A DNA stretch of 64,000 bases from the NCBI GenBank assembly GCA_021234155.1, contig JAJEKV010000005.1:28360689-28424688 (forward strand), written 5' to 3'. A program made the translations under genes and the position numbers. Below, piece after piece: positions 22,200 to 33,065 of this stretch (position 1 is its first letter; each line of letters starts with the position of its first letter). This stretch comes from Isoetes taiwanensis. Lineage: Eukaryota; Streptophyta; Lycopodiopsida; Isoetales; Isoetaceae. The notes beneath the pieces were generated by a model. It was given only the letters and a program-made list of their open reading frames with translations, was not told the origin of the DNA and did not search any database.

Positions 22200-23390
22200 T
22201 TGTGGAAGTGTGGAATTAGTGGATGTATTAGGTGAAAATGTGAAGAGTTGGCTTAGGTATGTCGAGCAATACCCTTGGGTGCGTGGTAGGAATAATTGAA
22301 CGCATGCTGTAAGATAGAATGGGTAATGGAACATAGACTTCAGTGTGGCGAGTATATGAGATGTGAAGTTTCAATCATATGTTTCGATTTACTGCAAAAC
22401 TTACTACTTTTTTGTATTTCCATAAGAAGGAGAGAGCTTATTTTTAATTATGCGTAGCCATGCCATCCATGTACTCATGTCTACGCCCATCCAATTTTTC
22501 TAAGAAACATATATTATACGATGTGAAGACATGTATATCTACCATTGCATACTCGATCCATGAGATGTATGTTACACCCTCTTAGTTCTTCGCAATTCAT
22601 GATGATAATGATATTAGACCCTAAATCTGCTATTTTTTAATCCCTAAACATTTAATTATGAACCAATGGATGTTAATGGTTGTGTCACCTTTAATTCTGA
22701 ACTAATGGGTATTAGTGGTCGTATCTTCATTTGATAAATCTTAAATATTCCATTGTTGAATTGGATGATATAATAAACTCTATAACCTAAATCTTTACCT
22801 AAATTAAAAGCTTTAGCTATTCCATTGGTTGTCTATTGGGTAGAGGTGCCCGATAATGTTAGGCTATGTATGGGTGTGCATGTCAATGTGAGTTGTTTGT
22901 GACCCCTGCCATGCCTAAGCGTCGTTGGATCCTGGGTCCTCCAATCTTAAATAACAAAGAAAGCTCCATTGTTATTCAACAATCAATAGTCTCTAGGTAA
23001 TGTTTGGAGAATTTGCTCACAGAAATAACTCCATGTCATGCTACAAGGGCAAGAATATCTACACAAGATACAATATGGGGACAAAGTGTATCCCTTGGTC
23101 AACATGTATCCCTCAAAGAAATTTAAGTTTTACCAAATGCCCTCAAGCTATAAATATTTATGAAATGCACTTCTTCATAGATATTAATTACTCCTTTTTG
23201 GCTGAGTGCCTATTTGTATTCATGATTCCCCAAAGGAAGCACCAAACTGTATTCTGCTCCATCAATTTTGCTCTATAGAATCTACATTGGTTTGCTCTCA
23301 GCAATCTGCTCCACCAGTTTGCTCTTCAGGATATGCTCTCAGCAAATTATTCTCTTTTGGTCAATCAACAAAATATCTCAATTGCTAAGC
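22200..23390. other. Probable Helitron interior, no gene recognised
   Basis: AT-rich; no Rep/helicase motif seen, so a non-autonomous element if it is one. Confidence 0.3.
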
Positions 23391-23394
23391 CTAA

Positions 23395-23500
23395 AACTTT
23401 TGCATAACACTTCAAAATTAAATTCCCCCTTAAACCCCCTTTGGTTTGAGTGCATATTCACACGGGGTATGACTCCGGGCAGCGAGAGCCCCTGCATCAA
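23395..23500 (-). repeat. Dispersed repeat R1, minus-strand partial copy
   Basis: TTCCCCCTTAAACCCCCTTT, GGTTTGAGTGCATATTCACA and GACTCCGGGCAGCGAGAGC are the reverse complement of the core of the 13.8-kb copy. Confidence 0.7.
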
Positions 23501-23970
23501 ATTTCTTGCATTAGATAATGGTATTCTTAGAATAACATATGTATCTTAAAAACAAGGGAGCAATGGCAATGATGTACAATTAGCCCCGTTCCTTCCATAG
23601 AATGGGATTGTATTGCATCCTCAACCAATACTATAAACCAACCGGTTGAAATTGCAAAATTTTCAGTTAAGTTAGTGTATCGTAGGAATTTTTCCAACAA
23701 GTCTTTTTATAGTTTTCTATTAGGAGAATGGAAAGTTCCAGCTCTAAACATAAGATATCCTATGGGTCAAAATAATCATAGGAAATTTTTCAATGGGACC
23801 TAAAAAGTTTACCCAACACTTAAAATGCAAAATACAAAAGTGGATTCCGATTGGCAATTTTTTTACTTACTAAGGATTCATACATTTAGATCTTTCTCAT
23901 TATACTTAGTTGTGCAGCTTTGGTGGAGCTACTTATATTTGTCCTCCTATTACATACTACCCCAAATTTG
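23501..23970. other. No recognisable feature
   Basis: AT-rich non-coding DNA. Confidence 0.35.
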
Positions 23971-24264
23971 CTAGGCGTTATCCTTCTTACTCAAAATGCC
24001 ATAATATTCTCTTGCTGCAAATGATAGTTTCTGTCCCAGTCTTAATGTTTTGCTTTCATAGCACAATTCAAGGACATCTTCCTTGCAGCGTGCAGGCCCA
24101 TCGTCACAACTATAGGCTTGGATGACATAGTTGAAGCAAGCGACCAACAATTTCAAGAGATAGTCCTCTTCATCCCTCATTTCAGCAATTGTTAGAGATG
24201 AACACAATTTTGTTCTATACTCCTGTTTTGTTCCAGAGTCTAGGATTTGGTGACAATGCTCCAC
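23971..24264 (-). CDS. Unrecognised 97-codon ORF
   Basis: The minus-strand product is rich in charged residues and cysteines, with phrases such as AEMRDEEDYLLKLLVACF and SFAAREYYGILSKKDNA. The composition looks protein-like rather than random, but I cannot assign a family. It could be a fragment of a transposon-encoded protein or an exon. Confidence 0.25.
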   Translation of the reverse strand: MEHCHQILDSGTKQEYRTKLCSSLTIAEMRDEEDYLLKLLVACFNYVIQAYSCDDGPARCKEDVLELCYESKTLRLGQKLSFAAREYYGILSKKDNA

Positions 24265-24669
24265 TTTATTCTACAGTCATGACATGAGCTATTATAACAC
24301 TGGGTGCTTTAGTTTTAATTGCCATGGTTGATGGAATATGGAAGAGGAATTTTTTTCTACTTGGATTGCATTAACAAGTAAACATTAGCATCATATTGAA
24401 ATTTTGTGTTGAGAAAGAACTATTTTATTTCTGTGGTAGTTTTAATATGTCACTTTGTTGCTGCATATGACTGAATTTTGGTGGCGAGAAAGAGCTTTAT
24501 TCTATTCACTAGAGGCGTGATCCCAGGTATCATTGTTTCAGTAAACTTGCTCTGTGCAATGAAACATGGCATCTTCATATTTTTTACTTGGTTTGGTGGT
24601 CATCATGTCTTTGTTTATCTACTTTCTCCTGGATGAGACAAAGAATGTGTCTATTTGAGGAGATGATTT

Positions 24670-26737
24670 TTGTAGGAAGGAAGGAAGGTATTTTTATCGT
24701 CCACAGAGACCAATCGGTCTATGGGACCCAATACAAAAGCGCAGCAAGTGGATTACTACCCGGATTAAAAAACCCCCGCCCCGAAGGGTTTTCGAGGGAA
24801 AAACCGTGGCAGCAATCAGCCTGCTGACAAACTGTTCTAATATATGAAATGCAAAAACACGCAAATATATACACTCATGCACTGCACCCGTAGTGCCGAT
24901 CCCATTGAGCAGCCAAGGCAGGGGGCAAAGGTGAGCTCCTTGAGATCGATTACCTCGAAGATATGCGACGACCAGCGTCTTGACCGGTGTGTTCATCGGC
25001 AAATGTAGGGGCAAGTCCGGACATACTAAGGGGCGATCTGGCGGATCTGGCTGAATCTTTGAGGCGGGCACACCGGAAAGTGTGGAGACTCATCCTCACG
25101 ACACCCATTTGGCGAAGCCTGTGAGCACGTCACGGCGGGCTCCCAATCCACCTGCCCGTCACCGATGCAAAGATGGTGGGCCCTGTCGCAAATGGAGGCA
25201 ATGAGTTTGCGCTTTTTTCGAGGCGGTAGGAGCGCAAAGTAGAGGCTGCGGGCCCAGGCTAACTTTCGGGTTGATGTGTTCCTTGTAATGGGCCATTTTG
25301 ACCTGCTCTAGAGTGCGGGGTCCCGGGCTTGCAAGGAAGCAAGCGTTGGTACTCGCCTCCACGGTGAACCGCGATCGGCCTCTGTGTCCACACCTTTGCC
25401 TTTTGTGCTCTGCCGTTCCATTTGGTGAACCGATCTCTCTTACCCCTCCAGCGGGCCACGAGCCGCTGCGGGCCCATTACCCTGGCGTAAGCCCGGTGCG
25501 GGGTGAACATCACCCATATTAACCACTTTCGAGAAAATAGGCGATGATACGTCTATCAGTTTGGGCGGCAAGAATCCGGTTTCTGCGGCCCGAGTCGATA
25601 GGGGGAAGGCTTCACCCCAAGTGCCCGTGCCAAAAATTCTGCACACCTGCTCCAAGTCATTCCAGGTCGCCAAAGGGCAGTAGGGCCCCAAACCTCGACC
25701 CGTCTGAACAGGCTCGACCGACCGGTGCCGAAAACAGATGTGGGTGATGGCCCCAATCATAGAGAGCTTTGGTGGCGACTGTTGTTCTGCATGGCATAAA
25801 AGCGCTTTCCAGCTGCTATCACCCATGGCCGGATGGGCGCCCTCCCAGCGAAGCAAGGAGGGGAACTCCACCCCTAGGTACTTGTAGGTGGGTGTGACCT
25901 CCATAGGCTGTCCCTGATATGTAAGTGCAGAAGGTGTGGGGTGGCATGAAGAGGATATGAGAACCACCCGGTCTTGGCGATTCACGCACATGTCCAGAGT
26001 CTCGGACGAGAATGTGTCTAGGGCATCGGATGAGACTGCATAGCAGGGGTGTGGGCGGATGGTCAACATCGTCGCATAGATGAGGTGGCGGATGACACAG
26101 TGCAAAAAGTCGTATGCCACCCCCCCATGCTCAGTAAGCCAGAGCTCTAACTAATCAATGTAGAGGCCAAAAAGTGTTGGTGAGAGGGGGCAGCCCTGCC
26201 GGACCCTGATACTACTGATGAATGCTTGGCCCGTCGGCTGCATCCTGCCAAAACAACTCTCATACAACTGTATATGACATTACACCCGCGGGCAGAAGCA
26301 GATTGTTGTTGATCTAGCCCATAGCTTTTCAGGGGACCGTATCAAAAGCCTTCGCGAAGTCCACAAAGCAGCAATACAAGTCCTGCCGATGGTTTCGGCT
26401 GTCTTCAATCAGTGCCCGCAGTGTAAAGATATGGTCAATCGTTGAGTGGCGGGGTCTAAAGCCTGCTTGTGTGAGGGCTCGCACATCTGCTGCCTCTGCC
26501 CAGCGGGTCAACTGCTGCTCGAGAATGCCAGCCAACAGTTTGGCAAATACTGAACTGACCATGATCGTCCGGTAATTGGCCGGACAGTGTGGGTCGCCCG
26601 CCTTGTGAATGGGGACAACCCTGCTTGTGGTCCATTGTCGGGGGAAACCTTCCTGCAAGGAAGCACTTGGTGTAAGAGGTGATGCCATTGGAAAGGAACA
26701 ACTCAAGCCAAATGCAGATCTTTGAAGACATGGTCAA
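24670..26737 (-). mobile_element. LINE C, 5'-truncated, with RT domain broken at YADD
   Basis: Minus strand from 26737: fingers/palm region with VVPIHKAGDPHCPANYRTIM, QAGFRPRHSTIDHIFTLRAL and LYCCFVDFAKAFDTVP (26329-26706); an in-frame-readable VRQGCPLSPTLFGLYID (about 26150-26205) with a stop after it; then LIYA where YADD should be (about 26064-26085). There one base is missing, so the two Asp codons GACGAT are out of frame. Thumb and C-terminal parts (SALTYQGQPMEVTPTYKYLG and on) continue to about 25.1 kb. The 3' UTR ends GTGGACGATAAAAATA then (CCTT)n. GC content is much higher than the flanks. RT would copy the element's RNA at a nicked target; this copy is inactive. Confidence 0.85.
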
Positions 26738-26739
26738 GG

Positions 26740-27442
26740 ATTTGCTGTAATATTTAGTTATAGATTATATGTAGGCATGAAGTTAACATTTGTTGCAATG
26801 AAGAGAAATAATGTTCTTTGACTTTGGCATGTCTACTCTTGGCATGTGGACTGTAAATGTCTCCTACTTTAAATTGGATTCTAGATTTTTGTGGATTTTG
26901 ATGTTGGATTTTCTCACATAAGAATTGAATCCTCACATGGAAAGTGCAAATTGTCTGACTTTGACACATCAAGCTAATGAGTTTTTTTATGTGAACTTGG
27001 AAAATTTATGTTGTCAATATTGATTTTCTATTCATCTATTGTTATTGGTCAATAATTGTCCAGATTTCTTGAGCACATGAACATATTATTGTGAAAATAA
27101 AAATGGGATGAATCCAATGGCTAAATTAACATTCAATGCAAAGTAGTATTTAAAAAGCACGTAAACAAATGTGCAGAAGCTATAATCTACTAAAATGTTG
27201 CATCATGTGGCAGCTTTAAATCTTTTAATGAAATTTGCATATCTCGAAACCGTCATACATTCCATGAATGTCTTTAACGCATCATGAGATAAATGTCTCT
27301 AATGCACCATGATAAGGTGAGAGTTTGTTAATTGATAAACTGCATAGCTTACACGTTCATATTTAAGGAGGTTACGTAAATATGATAAAATTCCTATGCT
27401 TTTACTTTTATTGTGGTGTGGAGAAAGGCCGTCGCGATACCA
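26740..27442. other. No recognisable feature
   Basis: AT-rich DNA upstream of the LINE truncation point. Confidence 0.35.
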
Positions 27443-27737
27443 TTAACATTAATTAACACAACCATTGGGTCCAACACATTTAAATTAAAATCCCCCTTAA
27501 ACCCCCTTTGGTTTGGGTGCATATTCACACGGGAGGTGACTCCGGGCAACGAGAGCTGTTGGATAGGCATATTCACCCCTTATTCCTTAATCTACACCGT
27601 ACGTAAAGTTCCTCGTTTGTGGGGTATGCAAGTACAAAATTTGCTATACTGTATAACAAGATTCACAAAATACTATAAGATTTCAAGCGGAATACTATAT
27701 GGTGTTGATTTCGTACGTGCAAAATACAATTATGAGG
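27443..27737 (-). repeat. Dispersed repeat R1, longest minus-strand copy
   Basis: The reverse complement carries the same order as 13.8 kb: CTTATAGTATTTTG, CTTGCATACCCCACAAACGA, TACGTACGGT, CAGCTCTCGTTGCCCGGAGT, CGTGTGAATATGCACCC, AAAGGGGGTTTAAGGGGGAT, TTTAATTTAAATGTGTTGGA. Confidence 0.75.
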
Positions 27738-27900
27738 GCTCTCGCTGCCCTACGTCACCCCCCGTGTGAATATGCACCCAAACCAAAGGGGGTTTAAGGG
27801 GGATTTTAATTTAAATGTGGTGGACCCAATGGTTGTGTTAATTAATGTCAATGGTAGTTATGTATTGGTTGTTAATGTCAATGGTTGTTATGTGTTGGGG
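27738..27900 (+). repeat. Dispersed repeat R1, partial plus-strand copy
   Basis: It starts GGCTCTCGCTGCCCTACGTC and repeats the core in the orientation opposite to its neighbour. The two form a palindrome-like pair with ~180 bp between the core ends. Confidence 0.75.
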
Positions 27901-28506
27901 GATTTAATTAAAAATTTTAGAATTCAAACCAGAAAAAAACTAGAATTCCCATTTGAAAGCTTTCATCACCTGTAGCTTTTGAATTTCATCACAATAAAAC
28001 AAATAGAACATAAGTAAAAGTTACCATAAAGATAGAGCAGATTGATCCCATTATTCTGAAAGTCATAAAGTTTGCAACACCCATACACAAACATTTTTCA
28101 ACTGGAATTTAACAGCAGCCTTTGGCCTCCATGGATTCTTGTGGTGAGAAACCAAAGTGGGAAACTTTTCTGCTTGTTAGCACAAGGATCTAGAAGCCTT
28201 GGAATTTGCTTAATAACTGCCTCAAAATCTAAAAATGCATGGTAATTTTTTGCAAGCTTCATTCGGAATGAGCCATAAAACAATATCCAATAGCGCAATC
28301 CTGTATTAATCAGCTGGTAGGATGTGAAAGCATAGATAACTTAACCAAACATATTTATATCATATACTATCAAAAAGATCTCGGAGAAAGCTTTCCAACG
28401 CAATAAAAATCATCTGAAACAGAGCTCTGGATCAAAAGTTATGATAAGAAATGTGTTGCCAGCGGGGAAACTGCACTACATGCGCCCTTCAAGCCCTTCA
28501 CATGCC
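27901..28506. other. No recognisable gene
   Basis: Short ORFs without signatures. Confidence 0.35.
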
Positions 28507-28620
28507 CATTATGCACCACACACACAAAAAGAGAGCTTTTGTTGTGAGCCATTGTTTGTTGACCATTATGCACCACACGCACAAAAAAGGGCTTTTGTTG
28601 TGAGCCATTGGTTGTTGACC
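28507..28620 (+). repeat. 57-bp direct tandem duplication
   Basis: CATTATGCACCACAC starts at 28507 and 28564; each copy continues to TTTTGTTGTGAGCCATTG. Confidence 0.8.
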
Positions 28621-30790
28621 ATTGAGAAAAAACAAGGTGCTGCGCACGGAGGGTTGCCCTCCATGGCCGGAGGGTGAAGTGGCTTAAATCATAGTTCAAA
28701 GTCATATTTTGACAATCAATTCAAAACGATAACCCCGAACATTTAGAAACGAAATCCTCTGTAGCCAACGAACTACCTTTATCTTCCAAAATGCAGCTAA
28801 AGAGTTTAGCAACCTGTGGAAGAAAGAACCTGTGAGTTTAGATATCAGCCACGCAGGGAGGGGGATTGTATAAGACACTCTACCCATGATTCGTTGTTAA
28901 TAATATTGAAGACTACGGTGAGTTTTGATCTGTTTTTTTTAGATTTATTTTAAGTAGCTATTTGCAGGACCTGGGTTATAGCTTCTCATACCAGTTGTCG
29001 AATATATTTTGTTGCGCATTTCAATTGATCATCTGGGCCAAGAATTGAGACCAGCAGTGACCCTTACTATATTATTATTGTGATATTCGAGTGAGGCTTA
29101 TGCATTGTGGAATGCTCTACAAGTATTTTGTCTCCTTTTATGAATGAATTTTATCATGTAAAGCCCCAAGCTATGAGTTATTGTTCTTTGGTCGTAAAAG
29201 ACTATGGAACGGTTAAAGAAATCAAGCAAGGAAGAAAAGTTGCATTAACTTTTTTAGGAGACCACCTAGGCCCATGAGACAGCTAGGAGCTTAGCTAGGG
29301 ACCTGGAGCAATGACAACAAAGAATGATATTTCCATCTTGCCTTTTATGAAGATTACATAAGTAAATAAAGGCAAAGGAAAATTTTAGAAACAGGTAAGA
29401 GGAATAGTCACAAATTGAAAATTAAAACATAATTATCCAAGTGAATAAACAATCAAATTTAAGCGAGCATGCCTTACAATAATACTGGCACCTTGCCTCA
29501 ACTATGTAAGATGTGCACCACAACTTCACAACATGGCTCCCTAATTTTAGGTTGCTTTAAATTCTACCTTACAAAATAGAAAACCCTAACTATTTTTCTT
29601 AGCATTGATGTGATTTTAGATTTTAGGTTGACCATTTTAGACCCTTTTCGTATATCTATAGCTATACATGCCAGTGTATATTTATATCTTCACCAAGGGG
29701 CAAAAACGACTCTAGCCTGAAGCTCTTGCTCATGCATTAAAAGGGAGGGCTACCACATAAGTGAAAGCAAATGTGAAGCACAACCGGTTTTCAAGGGAAG
29801 GCCAAAACATGAAGCACAACCCTGAAACAAACATGAAGCATAACCCAAACTCATTGACCTCGAGAGTCGAGTTTCGTCTTTACCCAAACACTTCGAAGAC
29901 AGCTGGCATATGACAGGCATTTTTAAATAGGTATTATTTTCATATTGATGTCAAGTTAAGCGTACATAATTTCCCCAAACATATTGAGATATCTTGTTTT
30001 ACATCGATGTTAGATTGAGCCTAAATAATTTCTTCTGAACATTTTAGGATAGATCTTGTTTCATATAATTTATCCAAACCACACAACATGTATAGCATGT
30101 ACAATGACTTAACATAATTTACTTGCAAGGGTAAAACTCTTTGAAAGTCTTGACAAATTGCAGTTCCATGTAGTAAGTTTCATCTGAAGATAACCAGCTC
30201 ATCAAAATATTAGGGCATTTCAACTCAAAACATTTTACTTTTTATAAGTATGTGAAACCCAATCATCTCAATCAACAAGTTTGAAACTTGCAAAACCAGT
30301 AAGTAACCCTTTACAAGCACAGGTTTTATGGATGAGGGTTTTCCCCTTAGGGGCAACCCAAAAAATTGGACTCAAACATACCAGTGGAATGCTATTTGCT
30401 AATAACTCACAAATTGAATGTTGCAAATAGGAAAAAAAAACACAATCCATTGGTTCCATTCAAACCTTGAACATATCGAAAGACGAGAAGCAAGAATGAT
30501 GATTTCGTTGGTGTTTTAGTTTTATTTATCGGCGCTCAACACATGCACGCACTGTAGCCCGGTTCTCCAAGATTCAAGGAATTCGATTTTTTATTGCTAT
30601 TTTTGTTTTCTAAATTTGAAATTGCCTCCAAGATTTCCAACCACCTTTATTGATTTTAGTACTAAATTGGGAGACAAAAGGGACATCGAAAATGAGACAC
30701 CCCAGTGTGCAGACATTTGTTTGGTTCTAAAACTACAAGGTTGAATCCATTATTAATGTTCGACATTTTATGGTAGAGTATATCTCTCAA
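28621..30790. other. Long stretch without recognisable gene
   Basis: AT-rich. A minus-strand ORF at 28702-28887 is not recognised. At 30333-30366 there is a lone copy of the GGTTTTCCCCTTAGGGGCAACC hairpin seen in repeat family R3. Confidence 0.35.
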
Positions 30791-30807
30791 TTTTGAATGG
30801 CGTGGAA

Positions 30808-30893
30808 GACGATCTTGAATATGTGGGATTTGAACCCACATTATGCCGAAAATCTAAGCATACCAAAGTGTAATTATAATGGCTAAGAGATAG
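30808..30893 (-). tRNA. tRNA-like sequence (pseudo-tRNA or SINE head)
   Basis: On the minus strand TGTGGGTTCAAATCCCACA (30822-30840) is a perfect T-arm: 5-bp stem, TTCAAAT loop. Upstream lies an anticodon-arm-like TATGCTTAGATTTTCGGCATA. The acceptor strands do not pair, and the D-arm is poor. Probably a pseudo-tRNA or the pol III head of a SINE. Confidence 0.35.
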
Positions 30894-30984
30894 CCATGAA
30901 GCAACCACCATCCATGAGTATTCATGTTCAAGATCTGAGAAAACTTCCTTATACATTGCTTTCTACAGCAACGTGATCTTTGAT

Positions 30985-31600
30985 GAGCCAACACGTTACA
31001 AGGAAGCCATGAACAGTTCCAGGAAAAATGAATGGAGCAAAGCCATGCAAGAAGAAAATAATCCCCTGCTAGAATATGATACATGGGACGATTGCAAGCT
31101 CCTCCTCCAAAGTAAAGCTAGTACCCGCAAGTGAGTTTGTAAAGTAAAAGTACAATGAAGAAGTAAAGATCGACGTGTTCAAAGCTCGACTTGTTGCCAA
31201 GGGATACTCATAAGTGCCAGGTATTGATATTCATGAAACATTTTCCCCTTGTTGCAAAGCTAAGTTGAGTTAAGTTCATTATTGCGTAGTAGCTGAACAT
31301 GGTCTTGGTATCAAGCAGATGGATGTCAAGATTGCTTTTCTTAATTTAAAATTAGAAGAGGAAGTGTACATGAGGCACGCACCTAGTTTCATCTCAGCAG
31401 GGCAAGAGCAGCTTGTTTACAAACTTCAGAAAGCCATTTAAGGCTTAAAATAGTCTTCTCGTCAATGGTACAAAACCATCCATATATTTCTCTTCAAAAA
31501 AAGATTCACAAGGAGCCAATCAGATTGGAATATGTACTAAGTCTTCTCTCAATTTGTAATATTGGTCGAACAACCAAATATATAAAATGAACTATTCTGT
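30985..31600 (+). pseudogene. Ty1/copia reverse-transcriptase relic
   Basis: Frames read DEPTRYKEAMNSS and EWSKAMQEE (the linker before RT), KARLVAKGYS followed by a stop then VPGIDIHETFSPC, GLGIKQMDVKIAFLN, EEEVYMRHAPSF, and LVYKLQKAI then a stop then GLK and SRQWY. This is the ordered core of RVT_2. Several stops interrupt it, and the sequence ends before the catalytic YVDD, so it is truncated and inactive. Confidence 0.85.
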
Positions 31601-31634
31601 TCATATTTGCTAAAGATTTATAAAGCCACAGTGT

Positions 31635-31715
31635 ACCCAGCATATGCTAGGCATATACCTGGATATGCCCACAAACCCACATAAACGAGGGTTTGCCCCC
31701 CTAGGGGCAACCCAA
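31635..31715 (+). repeat. Palindromic short repeat R3, copy 1
   Basis: GCATATGCTAGGCATATACC, ATATGCCCACAAACCC, ACATAAACGAGGGTTTGCCC, CCCTAGGGGCAACCCAA. It shares the whole order with 32411-32503 and 44028-44113. Confidence 0.8.
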
Positions 31716-32410
31716 GAAAGACTATATTATATATGTTGCGAAAATGGCCACCAACTATATAAATGAAATATCATGATTTCTAGACCATATTGAATGTTTA
31801 TTCGACTACAAAAGAGACCAATGTATGCAATGAATAGCGACATCATTTAGGAACATAAGACAGACAAAAGGAAGATGCAAAAGTAGGTGTATGGTGAAGG
31901 AAACGCTTTTTAGAATTTTTTGAACTTTACAAAAGAAATATTTCATCATTTGATGAAATGGGAAGAAAAATAAATAGTCCAGTAGTAATCGCAAATTAGC
32001 AAATGCTCTCGGCACTTAACAATGATGCCCCTCCATGCAAACATATTGATGCTTGCCGTGTAATACATTAAGTGATATACTCTAGTGTTGAGCTTGGATA
32101 TTGGCCCTGCTCTTGTTTTCTGATAAGCCACGAACCATTGTTTGGTGCTTCCTGTCATAGAAAATAAACAAGGATGAGAAAAACAAGACCATCAATCGCC
32201 TCTTTATCCTTTACTCTTGCAACTTACATTGTCCTTCATCCTCAAAGCCGTTTTTTCCTTGAACTTTTCTTGAGATCATTAAGACTTTTCTCTTCCAAAG
32301 ATGTTTTCCTTTATCGACTATGTTACAATTGTGATGCAGTTCTTCGGTTAACCTTGCACACTGATAATCTGCATCTTTGATTCCCTGAGAATGCGCAACA
32401 GTCCCAAAGA
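31716..32410. other. No recognisable gene
   Basis: Short ORFs without signatures. Confidence 0.35.
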
Positions 32411-32503
32411 CGGCATATGCTAGGCATATGCCGGCATATACCTAGATATGCCCACATACCCACATAAACAAGGGTTTGCCCCCCTAGGGGCAACCCAAAA
32501 ATA
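32411..32503 (+). repeat. Palindromic short repeat R3, copy 2
   Basis: The fullest copy. A nested palindrome around AGGCATATGCCGGCATATAC is followed by a strong hairpin GGGTTTGCCCCCCTAGGGGC and AACCC, then an A-run. Confidence 0.8.
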
Positions 32504-32871
32504 AAGGTTCCACACCAGCCTATGATATTGTCCACACTATAAATTTAAAAGTTTCTAACGTCATCGAAACATAAGCACTTATATTTAAGTATAGCAAGCT
32601 AATAAACATAATTTAAAGTTGTAATATTTTAGTGTTGCTACTAACAATGGCTCTTTGCATTAGCTTCGTATATGGGTCAAGTCATATTTGCAAGGTCATA
32701 TTTGCATCTTCACTTTTCATCCTATTTTGAACAATCTGTGTGCATAAAAACATGTGATTTTCTACTACTTGTAATAATCCATAACGAAAAAAAAAAAAGC
32801 AAAAAATCACAGAGAAAGATTCAAGCAGTGCCTTGCCTTATTTAAAACAGCTGGTGTTGCCAGGTATTTGA

Positions 32872-32950
32872 GAGGAACATCTTGACAAACATGCAAAAGA
32901 ACATATTGAGGAACATTTTGACAAACATGCAAAAGAACATATTGGTTAAT
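32872..32950 (+). repeat. 39-bp direct tandem duplication
   Basis: AGGAACAT(C/T)TTGACAAACAT followed by GCAAAAGAACATATTG is present twice in tandem. Confidence 0.8.
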
Positions 32951-33065
32951 CATCGACAGACCCCTTGGCACACCCTTTGAAACTAAAGAATTTAATTTTG
33001 AGTTGATATGGAGAAAAACTAAAAGTGCCATTGAAACAAAAGAATTTACTATTAAGTTGACACAT

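Noticed and set aside
30333-30366. Full copy of palindromic repeat R3
   Set aside because: Only the hairpin part is present; the upstream CATATG-rich half is missing, so I did not count it as a copy.
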